Part shown: positions 14,354 through 20,859 of the stretch, in pieces
Layout of the letters: the number at the start of each line of letters is the position of its first letter
Position numbering within the stretch: the first letter of the stretch is position 1
DNA from: a virus
Length of the DNA: 41,429 bases
IMG/VR virus record: IMGVR_UViG_3300043446_002754
Location: 1 to 41,429 of that record
Direction: 5' to 3' (one strand)
The notes under the pieces: model-generated
Database searches by the model: none
What the model was told of the DNA's origin: nothing
The model's input: the letters and a program-made list of their open reading frames with translations, nothing else
Program-made: the position numbers and the translations under genes

Positions 14354-14372
14354 GTGGGAACGCTGTGGGAAC
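14354..14372 (+). repeat. Paired GTGGGAAC sites, 11 bp apart (right pair)
   Basis: GTGGGAAC at 14354-14361 and 14365-14372 repeats the spacing of the pair at 14157. The second copy coincides with the proposed GTG start codon of the integrase. A protein binding here could therefore also control integrase expression. Confidence 0.5.
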
Positions 14373-15546
14373 GCTCAAGCTGACGAAGACCCTGGTGGAG
14401 GGCGCCGCACCACGCGAGCGCCGCTTCCGCCTCAACGACTCCCTGGTGCCCGGCCTGTCCCTGCTGGTGCTGCCGACCGGGGCCCGCACCTATTACCTCC
14501 GCCACCGCGTCGACGGCCGGCAGCGCGATCTGAAGCTGGGCAGTCCGGTTGAGTTGTCGCCCGACGATGCCCGGCGCCTGGCGCGCGACGCTCTCGCCCG
14601 CGTGCGCGAGGGCGGCGACCCGATGGAGGAGCGCCGGCAGCGGCGCGATGCGCCCACCGGCCAGGACCTCTATGAGCGGCACCGGCTCGCCCGGCAGGCT
14701 CGGCCCGGGTGGGTGACCGAGGAGTTCATCTGGCGCGGCCACCTGCTGCCGGCCTTCGGGCGGGTCCAGCTGAGCCGCATCACTACGGCGATGGTGCAGG
14801 AGTTCTATGACCGTGCCGGCCGGCGCCCCGTCGCCAGGGCGGCGGTGCTGCAGCTGGGCCGCGCGCTCCGGATGAGCGAGCGCTGGGACTGGTGGCCGGA
14901 GGGCCGGGCGCCGCGGCCGTGCCGTGGGGTGGAGCTCGACGTGAAGGTGACGCGCGAGCGCTACCTGAGCCACGACGAGCTGCGTCGCCTGCGCGACGCG
15001 CTGCAGCAGTGGGAGCTCGAGTCGCAGGGCCTGGGGGTGAGGTGGCGGTTCTGCCAGCTGATCCGCCTGCTGCTGCTCACCGGCTGCAGGTTGCGGGAGA
15101 TCCTGCACGCCCGCTGGGCCTGGGTGGACTGGGCCGGCGGCCGGCTGATCATCCCGGCGGAGCACCACAAGACGGGCCGGCGGACGGGCAGGGCCAGGCG
15201 GGTGCTGCTGGTGCCGCGGGCGCTGGAGATCCTCGAGCAGCTGCGGGAGCGCCACCCGCGGGACGGCGGCGACTGGGTGATCGCCGGCGGCCGGCCGGAC
15301 CAGCCGCTCGGTGGGTATCACTCGCTGTGGAAGGAGCTGCGGGACCAGGTGGGGCTGGAGGACTGCCGGCCGCACGACCTGCGGCACACGTTCGCCTCCT
15401 ACGGGCTGAGCGCGGGACACGGCCTGGATGTGATCGGCCAGCTGCTGGGCCACGTGAGCCTGCAGTCGACGCGCCGGTACGCACACCTGATCGAGGACGC
15501 GGGCCGAGCCGCGGCCGCGCGCGTGAGCGACGACTTGGGCATGTAG
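14365..15546 (+). CDS. int: Tyrosine recombinase / phage integrase
   Basis: A 393-residue integrase that would insert and excise the phage genome. The N-terminus is a DUF4102-type arm-binding domain (DSLVPGLSLLVLPTGARTYY, LGSPVELSPDDARRLA). A core-binding helical domain spans about 100-190. The catalytic domain shows R242 in LLTGCRLREIL, K269 in EHHKTGR, H337 and R340 in PHDLRHTF, H363 in LLGHVS and nucleophile Y372 in TRRYAHLI. All six residues are present, so it should be active. The start is GTG inside a GTGGGAAC repeat with no clear ribosome binding site; a further upstream start is possible. Confidence 0.93.
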   Translation: MGTLKLTKTLVEGAAPRERRFRLNDSLVPGLSLLVLPTGARTYYLRHRVDGRQRDLKLGSPVELSPDDARRLARDALARVREGGDPMEERRQRRDAPTGQDLYERHRLARQARPGWVTEEFIWRGHLLPAFGRVQLSRITTAMVQEFYDRAGRRPVARAAVLQLGRALRMSERWDWWPEGRAPRPCRGVELDVKVTRERYLSHDELRRLRDALQQWELESQGLGVRWRFCQLIRLLLLTGCRLREILHARWAWVDWAGGRLIIPAEHHKTGRRTGRARRVLLVPRALEILEQLRERHPRDGGDWVIAGGRPDQPLGGYHSLWKELRDQVGLEDCRPHDLRHTFASYGLSAGHGLDVIGQLLGHVSLQSTRRYAHLIEDAGRAAAARVSDDLGM

Positions 15547-15653
15547 CACCGGGGCACACTTATCACCCAGATTGCTTGCGCTGCAGTCGATGTCTTATTG
15601 AGAACCGCTGAGAATGGCCGATTATGAACGGACGTAACGACGGCCAGTGTGAC

Positions 15654-15681
15654 ACCTGTGGAAATCAAGTTATCCACAGGT
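15654..15681. other. Inverted repeat containing a DnaA box
   Basis: ACCTGTGGA (15654-15662) is repeated inverted as TCCACAGGT (15673-15681), with ten bases between. The right half includes TTATCCACA (15670-15678), a perfect match to the classical DnaA box. The left half reads as a box with two mismatches on the other strand. Two facing DnaA-like boxes next to a less GC-rich stretch are what an origin could look like; not proven. Confidence 0.55.
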
Positions 15682-15929
15682 ACGCCCGTACCAGTTTGGC
15701 CAGACCCCAGTTGCCGCAATGTATCTCAGCCGTGGTACGCCCGTACCATCTGGCCTCATTCGGTATCGCCTTGATACCAACGGCGCAACGCCTTGTGCCA
15801 ATTCCGGCCCGTTCCGTGTGCGAGCTGTGTGCCAGTTCGTGCTTATCGTGCCACTTGTTGACCGGCACACGCCCGGCCAGAGTCCTTGCGGCGCAACGCA
15901 TCTGGCCGCATCTGATACGCCCGTATCAG
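15679..15929. repeat. Array of covarying short palindromes
   Basis: Palindromes share a short CC-containing centre while the arms change in step. GGTACGCCCGTACC lies at 15679-15692 and 15734-15747. GGTATC...GATACC lies at 15762-15778. A GGCGCAA/TTGTGCC pairing lies at 15782-15799. CTGATACGCCCGTATCAG lies at 15912-15929. Several are followed or preceded by TCTGGCC or TTTGGCC, and GGCGCAACGC occurs twice. Paired changes in both arms point to selection for the fold or for two-fold symmetric binding. Confidence 0.7.
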
Positions 15930-15994
15930 CCGCATCGATGCCGCAGCGTGCAGCGCCTTGAAGCACATTGGAGCGGTTCACCGCACCACCCCCC

Positions 15995-16183
15995 ATGGGC
16001 GTCATCGCTGATTCACTCCGCGCCTCGCTTCGCGAGATGGCCGCCGCCGACGCGCGGCTCTACCGCGGGCTTGCCGCCGAGCTGGCCGACACACCAGCCG
16101 CTCGGCCGGCGCTCCCCGCCGACGAGATCGCGGCCGCCATCGCGCTCCTCGAGCGCCACGGCTACACGGTCACCCGGCCGTGA
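15995..16183 (+). CDS. Small helical protein, 62 aa
   Basis: A 62-residue Ala-rich helical protein (ADSLRASLREMAAADARLYR, ADEIAAAIALLERHGYTVTR) of unknown function. The ATG at 15995 was chosen; the open frame starts at 15968. It is the first gene after the palindrome block and is followed by a GC-rich hairpin. The C-terminal EIAAAIALLERHGY might be a dimerisation or DNA-binding helix, but nothing specific is seen. Confidence 0.5.
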   Translation: MGVIADSLRASLREMAAADARLYRGLAAELADTPAARPALPADEIAAAIALLERHGYTVTRP

Positions 16184-16221
16184 GCCACACGGGCCCTGCG
16201 GGGCCCCCAGCCGCCCCCCGT

Positions 16222-16246
16222 GCCCCCCAGCTGGGGGGGCTTCTTC
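16222..16246 (+). terminator. GC hairpin followed by TTCTTC
   Basis: CCCCCCAG pairs with CTGGGGGG (16223-16238) as a perfect palindrome, flanked by G and GC, and is followed by TTCTTC. It lies 40 bases past the stop at 16183. The imperfect T-run makes it a probable, possibly leaky, terminator; a leader structure for the next gene is also possible. Confidence 0.5.
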
Positions 16247-16291
16247 ATGCCCGTGGCCTGGGCAGAATCAGGCCGTCGCCCCCATCACGCC

Positions 16292-16636
16292 ATGACCACA
16301 TCCACCGACCGCGAGGCCGCCATCCAGGCGGCGCTTCGCCGCAAGCGCGCCGATGCCTGCCGCCGCTCGCGACTGCGTGCGGCGGGCCTGCTGGAGCCGA
16401 TCCCCCGCTGCTCGCGCTGTGACACCCGCTGCTTCACCGATCGCTGGCTGCCGCTGTGCTCGGTCTGTGCCCGGCGCCTGGGGCACGACGGCGGCCACAG
16501 CCGCCTGCGCGCGCGCCAGCATCGCCAGCCCCGTGAGCTAGTGCTGCTTGCGGATCAGGTGCTGGCGGAGCTGCGCGCCGAGGCCCGCGCGGAGGCGGCT
16601 GTTACGAAGTGCGACAGCACCCCGGCGCCCGGCTGA
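16292..16636 (+). CDS. Small Cys-rich zinc-finger-like protein
   Basis: A 114-residue, strongly basic protein. CSRC and CSVC, about 20 residues apart with CDTRC between, suggest one zinc site in the middle. Arg-rich stretches flank it (ALRRKRADACRRSRLRAAGL and SRLRARQHRQPREL). A nucleic-acid-binding role is plausible. It is the third Cys-rich basic protein in the plus-strand region, after those at 10834 and 14009. The ATG at 16292 was chosen over upstream starts that lie in the terminator-like hairpin. Confidence 0.55.
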   Translation: MTTSTDREAAIQAALRRKRADACRRSRLRAAGLLEPIPRCSRCDTRCFTDRWLPLCSVCARRLGHDGGHSRLRARQHRQPRELVLLADQVLAELRAEARAEAAVTKCDSTPAPG

Positions 16637-16645
16637 ACCTGTCGG

Positions 16646-16730
16646 TAGGGTGAGCACATCGGCAGGCCGAACGCGCCGCTGATCATCGGGGGAGCAATCC
16701 CCTCCGGGGCTCTGACCCCTGGCCCGCGGG
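16646..16730 (+). promoter_or_regulatory. TAGGGT box and structured leader
   Basis: TAGGGT (16646-16651) followed by GAGCAC recalls the element at 12462. The 156-bp gap then folds readily. GGGGA (16689-16693) and TCCCC (16698-16702) pair over a GCAA tetraloop. CCGGGG (16704-16709) pairs with CCCC and GG at 16716-16722. CCCGCGGG follows at 16723-16730. The gene start is at 16793. A structured 5' leader is likely; its ligand or partner, if any, is unknown. Confidence 0.45.
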
Positions 16731-16792
16731 AGCCTGGCAGGTAGTCGCCAATCCCGCTCACCCCACTCGCCCGGCACTGGCCGGTTCCGTTC

Positions 16793-17128
16793 ATGACCAC
16801 GACCACCGTCCTGCGCACCCTGCGCACCATCTGCACCGTCGCTGGCCTGGCCCTCCTGGCCACCGCCCGCTTCATCTGGGCTCACCGCGCGGAGATCCGC
16901 GCCGCCCTGGTCCGCACCCTCGCGGCCTTCATCGTTGCCACCGAGCTCGCCTACCGCGCCGGCTGCTGGACGCGCCGCACCGTCGAGGCCGTGAACCAGC
17001 GCTCTGCCGCGCTGCTGCCCCAGCAGCCGCTGCCTGCAGTCGCGCCGATCACCGCCACCGTTGAGGCCGCACGCGAGGCCCTTGCGCGCCTGATCGCTCG
17101 CCTCTACCCACAGCCGATTAACGCCTGA
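16793..17128 (+). CDS. Small membrane protein
   Basis: A 111-residue Ala-rich protein with at least one probable membrane helix (TICTVAGLALLATARFIW) and a second hydrophobic stretch (TLAAFIVATELAYRAG), separated by a short basic loop. The C-terminal part is a soluble Ala/Arg helix. Function is unknown. It is the last plus-strand gene before the convergent late operon and is followed by an intrinsic terminator. It has a long structured leader. Confidence 0.5.
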   Translation: MTTTTVLRTLRTICTVAGLALLATARFIWAHRAEIRAALVRTLAAFIVATELAYRAGCWTRRTVEAVNQRSAALLPQQPLPAVAPITATVEAAREALARLIARLYPQPINA

Positions 17129-17139
17129 GCAGCAGCCCG

Positions 17140-17228
17140 GCGGTCCGGTGTCCCTTCAGGACCGCTATGCTGCCCCTGGGTGAACGTCAAACCGAGCCCT
17201 TTGCCAGTCGTAGGCGATGGGCTTTTTT
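17140..17228 (+). terminator. Hairpin plus strong intrinsic terminator
   Basis: GCGGTCC (17140-17146) pairs with GGACCGC (17159-17165). A second stem-loop pairs AGCCC (17195-17199) with GGGCT (17219-17223), extended by TTGCC/GGCGA inside, and ends in TTTTTT (17223-17228). The second is a good rho-independent terminator for the plus strand, placed exactly where plus and minus operons converge. Confidence 0.8.
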
Positions 17229-17518
17229 CATGGCCCGCAGAAGACGTTCGGACTGCCGGCCGCGACGCTGGTGCAACCGCTGATCGCATCGCCGATCCGA
17301 CCCGCACCGCGGCCGTTCACGAACACGGTCGGGCTGCCGAATGCGATCGGTGCCGAGTGCGTCGGGCATGGATTCCCTGGCAGCAGATGCGGCGTGTTCA
17401 CGTCGCCCTGCCGGCTCCAGGGGATGCTGTTCACGAACACGTTCGGGGAGCCCTCGGCCCGGACCATGCCCGAGCAGTGGCTCACGTCGGCATCACCGAT
17501 CCTGGTCGCGGCGGGCAC
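17228..17518 (-). CDS. PAAR-domain baseplate spike tip
   Basis: A 96-residue PAAR protein expected to cap the central spike and sharpen the tail needle. It shows the usual duplicated hairpins: RIGDADVSHCSG and GSPNVFVNSIPWSRQGD, then HSAPIAFGSPTVFVNGRGAGRIGD and GSPNVFCGP. Metal-binding His and Cys residues (SHC, CPTHS, SGC) are present. It lies last in the late operon, after the lysis genes and far from gene V, as in some cyanophages (recalled, not checked). The start overlaps the preceding gene by 26 bases. Confidence 0.88.
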   Translation of the reverse strand: MPAATRIGDADVSHCSGMVRAEGSPNVFVNSIPWSRQGDVNTPHLLPGNPCPTHSAPIAFGSPTVFVNGRGAGRIGDAISGCTSVAAGSPNVFCGP

Positions 17519-17708
17519 GTTCCATCTCCATCAGGGTTTGCAGGCGAGCATTCCACTGCTCGATCTCAGCGTGCTGCTCGGGGGTGTGGGGCGGAGGCGG
17601 GATCTCCGGCTCGAACCGCACCACCCGATCGAACACGTAGGGGACATCCTCCCAGCGGTAGAAGGACCGCAGCACGCCATGCACGATCAGGTCGAAGCGG
17701 TGGCTCAC
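17493..17708 (-). CDS. Hypothetical protein between lysozyme and PAAR
   Basis: A 71-residue protein. It starts at GTG 17708, overlapping the lysozyme stop in a GTGA arrangement. The N-terminal half (HRFDLIVHGVLRSFYRWEDV) looks beta/alpha, then comes EPEIPPPPHTP, and the C-terminal half is a helix or coiled coil (EQHAEIEQWNARLQTLMEME). Pro-rich plus coiled-coil character might suit a spanin or tip-associated part, but there is no membrane segment or lipobox. Function unknown. Confidence 0.5.
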   Translation of the reverse strand: MSHRFDLIVHGVLRSFYRWEDVPYVFDRVVRFEPEIPPPPHTPEQHAEIEQWNARLQTLMEMERARRDQDR

Positions 17709-18142
17709 GACCAGAGCTCGCGTGGATCCTTGCCGGTCGCCATCATCCGGCTGAGGCGCTCGGCCCGCTGGCCCACCTGCCGCGCCCACTTGCTGTCGAG
17801 CATCATCGTCGCCGCCTGCTGGTACTGGCCGGCCTCGATGGCCCCGAGCGTCCGCTTGAACGACAGCAGTCCGGCCATGCCCAGGTTGAAGGCCATGTCG
17901 AGCAGCACCCGCTGGCGCACCTCGTCCAGCTTCGACACCCACGGCAGGGCCGCCTGGAGCTGGCGCTCCAGGTCGGCGATGTCGTTGGTCAGCAGCATCG
18001 CCGACTCAGCCTGGGTGATGCCGCGGTCCTCAAGGTTGCGGCCCACCCCGATCGTGAGCTTGCCGGCGGTGCAGCGGTAGGGCTTCAGCCGCTCCCCCTC
18101 ATGGAGGCGCAGCTGCCGCACCATGGCGTCGCGGTTGATCAT
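17705..18142 (-). CDS. Endolysin, GH24 lysozyme (RrrD/T4-like)
   Basis: A 145-residue muramidase cutting glycan strands of the host wall. The family signature is intact: LRLHEGERLKPY with the catalytic Glu, followed by GKLTIGVGRNL containing the TIGxG turn, and later AFNLGMAGLLSFKRTL and GLxxRRxxE-like WARQVGQRAERLSRM. There is no signal peptide, so it should need a holin. Its start overlaps the upstream small membrane gene by ATGA, a typical holin-lysozyme pairing. Confidence 0.92.
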   Translation of the reverse strand: MINRDAMVRQLRLHEGERLKPYRCTAGKLTIGVGRNLEDRGITQAESAMLLTNDIADLERQLQAALPWVSKLDEVRQRVLLDMAFNLGMAGLLSFKRTLGAIEAGQYQQAATMMLDSKWARQVGQRAERLSRMMATGKDPRELWS

Positions 18143-18333
18143 TTGCCGCGGAGCCGGTCGAAAGGGCCGCGGTTCTCGCGCGCCGGGGGCTCATAGGGGT
18201 AGGCGCGCATCGCCGCGCTGATGATCAGCTGCAACACGCTGTTCGAGCGCAGCTTGCTCATGCCGATCAGTTCGCTCACGACGAACAGGCCGAAGCCGAT
18301 CGCCGCTTCGTGCTGACTGGGATCAAAGGCCAT
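18139..18333 (-). CDS. Putative holin, small membrane protein
   Basis: A 64-residue protein with one clear hydrophobic segment (AAIGFGLFVVSELIGM) and a second, weaker one (NSVLQLIISAAM), followed by a basic tail (REN...FDRLRGK). It sits directly upstream of the lysozyme with an ATGA overlap, which is the main reason for the holin call. The pattern SELIGMSKLRSNSVLQLI recurs in proteins beside phage lysozymes as far as I recall. Not demonstrated. Confidence 0.55.
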   Translation of the reverse strand: MAFDPSQHEAAIGFGLFVVSELIGMSKLRSNSVLQLIISAAMRAYPYEPPARENRGPFDRLRGK

Positions 18334-18348
18334 GGTGATAGGTCTCCT

Positions 18349-19065
18349 TCAGGGTTGAGCAATGATCGCCCAGCCGGTGCCGGGCCCCTCGACCATCCAA
18401 CGACGACCGAGATTCTGGCGGGAGTAGCGCAGCCGCGCCCCCCAGTTGTTGATGTAGCCACCGTTCAGGAGGTCCAGCTCGCCGAACGGATCGTGGACCG
18501 TGATGGCCTCGGCGTCGTGGCCGATCGCGCAGATCCAGTGGCCGCCGCCGGTGGGTGCTGAGATCAAGCCCTTATGCAGGATGCCGATCGGCACTGGGAT
18601 GCCACGATCGATCTGCCCCTCGATGGTCCGCCAGTCCGCGGCCTTCGTCAGGCTGGCGGTGATGCCGAAGCTGGCCAGGGCCTTGAGCTGCGCCCCGGCA
18701 TCGGTGGTATCGCCGAAGCGCAGCACGCGGCCCAGGTAGGCATCGTCGCCGTTGGGGCCCTGGAGGCTGCCGGGCCGCAGCGTCTCGAGGAGCATGGCGC
18801 AGCTGGAGCTGAAGCACATCCGGAGGGCATGCTCCGTCGCGCTGTCGCGCTGGCTGAAGTACGGCACCCGCAGGGGGTTGGTCAGGGTCCTGGGCGTCTC
18901 CTGCTTGCCGCCGGCCTTCCAGGTCTCGTACCAGGCCGCGTCGCGCTTCTTCAGGCTGGCCGGCACCGCCTCCCAGAACTGCTGCACGGCGGCGCGCTGA
19001 TGCGGGAGGCCCTTCCAGTTCTCGAAGAACGGAACGATGTCCGGGATGAGTTGGTCATCGCTCAT
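18349..19065 (-). CDS. C39-like cysteine peptidase
   Basis: A 238-residue protein with a papain-like C39 domain. VPYFSQRD begins the domain at about residue 67, MCFSSSCAMLL carries the probable nucleophile C84, GGGHWICAIGHD the His at 176 and VHDPFG the Asp at 192. Such domains cleave peptide bonds, either in peptidoglycan cross-links or in proteins. Position between two lysis-type membrane genes suggests a second lysis or entry enzyme; the substrate is inference. The ATG at 19065 overlaps the upstream gene. Confidence 0.75.
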   Translation of the reverse strand: MSDDQLIPDIVPFFENWKGLPHQRAAVQQFWEAVPASLKKRDAAWYETWKAGGKQETPRTLTNPLRVPYFSQRDSATEHALRMCFSSSCAMLLETLRPGSLQGPNGDDAYLGRVLRFGDTTDAGAQLKALASFGITASLTKAADWRTIEGQIDRGIPVPIGILHKGLISAPTGGGHWICAIGHDAEAITVHDPFGELDLLNGGYINNWGARLRYSRQNLGRRWMVEGPGTGWAIIAQP

Positions 19066-19318
19066 GGGCCTGCGATGCGGGGGGATCGCCGAACTGTAGG
19101 CGCGGGTCGATGGCCTGCCAGAGCAGCGGCGCGACGACGGCAATCAGGACGGCGAGGATCACGCCCTGAGCCACCCGCTTCTCCAGATCGCCGAGCCTGC
19201 GGAATGCCTCTGAGAGGTCGGCCTGCTTCTGGCTCAGGATGCCGGTGAGGGCATCCACCTTGCCCTCCAAACTGCCGAGCTTGTGGTAGATGTCGCCATG
19301 CGAAACCTCTTCCGGCAT
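19055..19318 (-). CDS. Coiled-coil membrane protein, holin/XhlA-like
   Basis: An 87-residue protein. Residues 8-50 look like a coiled coil (LGSLEGKVDALTGILSQKQA, FRRLGDLEKRVAQG), followed by a membrane helix (VILAVLIAVVAPLLW) and a short polar tail. Coiled coil followed by one membrane segment is the plan of XhlA-type lysis accessory proteins, and the location in the lysis cassette agrees. It overlaps the C39-like gene by 11 bases. Confidence 0.6.
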   Translation of the reverse strand: MPEEVSHGDIYHKLGSLEGKVDALTGILSQKQADLSEAFRRLGDLEKRVAQGVILAVLIAVVAPLLWQAIDPRLQFGDPPASQAHER

Positions 19319-19356
19319 TGATGCGGTTCCTGATCTGGTGAGTCTACGGAGGGGTG

Positions 19357-20859
19357 TCAGCGGGCTGATCCGGCCTGCAGGTGAAGCAGACGGAGATTGC
19401 CTTCGGGTGTGCTGATCTCGACGACATAGCCACCAGCCCCGGTGTAGCCGAGGTTGCGCACGTAGGTGGCGCCATTGACGAGGGTGATAGCAGACCCTGT
19501 GGGTGTGCCGAAGTCAATCCCGGCGTGGAAGCTGCGGCCGAACAGGCTGCGGGGCCCGTACCCGCTCGTGACGCCGAAGGAGCTCGGTGGACGCCCGTTG
19601 ATGCGGATGTAACGATCGGCGACGCTGGCATTGATGGGCCGGCGATCTGCCCACCGCACATCCAGGTGGGGGCCAGTCGAGTCGCCGGTGCTGCCGGTCC
19701 TGGCAATCACCCCGCGCGTCCCCCCGGGACCGGCCGGACCGGACCGGCCGTAGCGACTGCGGCCGGTGCCGCGGCCCCCCGGTGCATCGTCCCAAGTGTC
19801 GGTGTCCTCGACCACCTGAGTGCCGCACTCGACCGTCGTGATGTAGCCGCCGCTGGCCAGTTCATGCGTCACTTGGCGGACGAACCACTGCCCGTCGATG
19901 TAGGGCCTGAAGTTCCTGAGGATGACCTGCCCCTCGGCATTGATCCTGAACGACGGGTCGCCGCTCATCCGCACCGTGATCTTCACCTCACCAGACTGAA
20001 GGCTCTGCAGCTGGCTCTTGGCCGCGGCCTCCGCCTCGACCTTGGTGCGGAACAGCTTCTGGATCTGGAACGGCGGCAGCTGCTGCCCACCGCCCCCGGT
20101 CCATGACGCGCCGCCACCATTGCTCGCGGTGGCGCCGCTGGCCGTCACCTTCTTCTCGGTGTTGCTCCACTGGCTCACCCCGCCTTCCGCCTCGCGGTCG
20201 ACGTAGCGGGCCTCGACCGAGCCATAGGCTCCGCGGTTCTTCAGGCTGGCGTTCCAATCCAGCGCCTGGGTGATGTCCACCTGCTGGATCGGGCCCGCTT
20301 GGCCGGCCGCCCGATCGACCAGCACCAGCTTGTTGTCGGCCGGCTTGATCACCGCCTGGAACCGATCGGCCAGGCGGGTCAGGAAGTTCTGGTCGCTCTC
20401 GTTCGTCTGGTCCTCATGGAGGATCTTCTGCTGGGCCGCCTTGCCCTTGATCGTGATCTGCAGGCCGTTCTCCTTCGCGATCTGCTCGGCGATCTCCTGC
20501 AGGGTCTTGTTGTCCCAGCTGCGGGTCTTCCGCTCCTTCACCAGGCCGGGGGCCACCGCGGCAGCGGAGGCCTTGACCGTCATGCTGCGGGGGCCGCCCA
20601 TGCTCAGGCCCACCTCATCGACGGCGTAGGACCCCATGTAGACCGGCGGGAGGCCACCGTCGCTGTAGCCGAGCCAGACCTTCAGGATCGCCCCGCTGCG
20701 GGGCACCGGCAGCAGCTTGTCCCGATCGTCGAGGGCGAGCTCCAGGCTGTCGCTCTGCTGTCCGCTGTCGTCGACGATCCGCAGGCTGGTAAGCCGGTCC
20801 TGCAGCTTCTCCGTGATGTCGTCGCCGTCGCAGACGATGCGGAATGCTGGTGTCGACAT
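19357..20859 (-). CDS. D: Late control gpD-like hub protein with M23 domain
   Basis: A 500-residue baseplate hub protein. Residues 1-355 match the P2 gpD family (RIVCDGDDITEKLQDRLTSL, AISxxLGL-like IAKENGLQITIKG, QTNESDQNFLTRLADRF). A Gly/Arg-rich linker at 358-385 leads to a probable M23 zinc peptidase: TGDSTGPHLD (H398, D400), FHAGIDFGTP (H445, D449) and LLHL (H493). The order is permuted: the STGPHL motif, normally last, comes first. The domain could cut peptidoglycan during entry. The stop of this gene lies downstream of two likely holins; the start overlaps gene X by one base. Confidence 0.88.
   Translation of the reverse strand: MSTPAFRIVCDGDDITEKLQDRLTSLRIVDDSGQQSDSLELALDDRDKLLPVPRSGAILKVWLGYSDGGLPPVYMGSYAVDEVGLSMGGPRSMTVKASAAAVAPGLVKERKTRSWDNKTLQEIAEQIAKENGLQITIKGKAAQQKILHEDQTNESDQNFLTRLADRFQAVIKPADNKLVLVDRAAGQAGPIQQVDITQALDWNASLKNRGAYGSVEARYVDREAEGGVSQWSNTEKKVTASGATASNGGGASWTGGGGQQLPPFQIQKLFRTKVEAEAAAKSQLQSLQSGEVKITVRMSGDPSFRINAEGQVILRNFRPYIDGQWFVRQVTHELASGGYITTVECGTQVVEDTDTWDDAPGGRGTGRSRYGRSGPAGPGGTRGVIARTGSTGDSTGPHLDVRWADRRPINASVADRYIRINGRPPSSFGVTSGYGPRSLFGRSFHAGIDFGTPTGSAITLVNGATYVRNLGYTGAGGYVVEISTPEGNLRLLHLQAGSAR

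Larger units (their letters stand above)
15547..15994. other. Non-coding block with origin-like and palindrome elements
   Basis: This 448-bp stretch has no convincing gene. Open frames on both strands cross it but encode low-confidence peptides that simply translate the palindromes. From left to right it holds a less GC-rich part (15560-15630), an inverted repeat with a DnaA box (15654-15681), and an array of short palindromes (15679-15929). It lies between the integrase and the last plus-strand genes. It may be an origin, a site for integrase accessory proteins, or a structured RNA. Confidence 0.6.

Noticed and set aside
14332-15549. 405-codon open frame on the minus strand
   Set aside because: It is antisense to the integrase, which has all catalytic residues; the minus-strand product is Pro/Ala/Gln-rich noise.
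15679-15929. Telomere-resolution (protelomerase) sites or a CRISPR array
   Set aside because: The centre TACGCCCGTA recalls N15-type telomere sites, but there are several imperfect short copies, no large palindrome and no protelomerase gene. There are no equal-length direct repeats with unique spacers, so it is not CRISPR.
15624-16295. Plus-strand frame with several Cys (223 codons) and minus-strand frames across 15665-16005
   Set aside because: These translate the palindrome block and then run into the real gene at 15995. Cys pairs are scattered, no ribosome binding site is seen, and paired changes in the palindromes are better explained at the DNA or RNA level.
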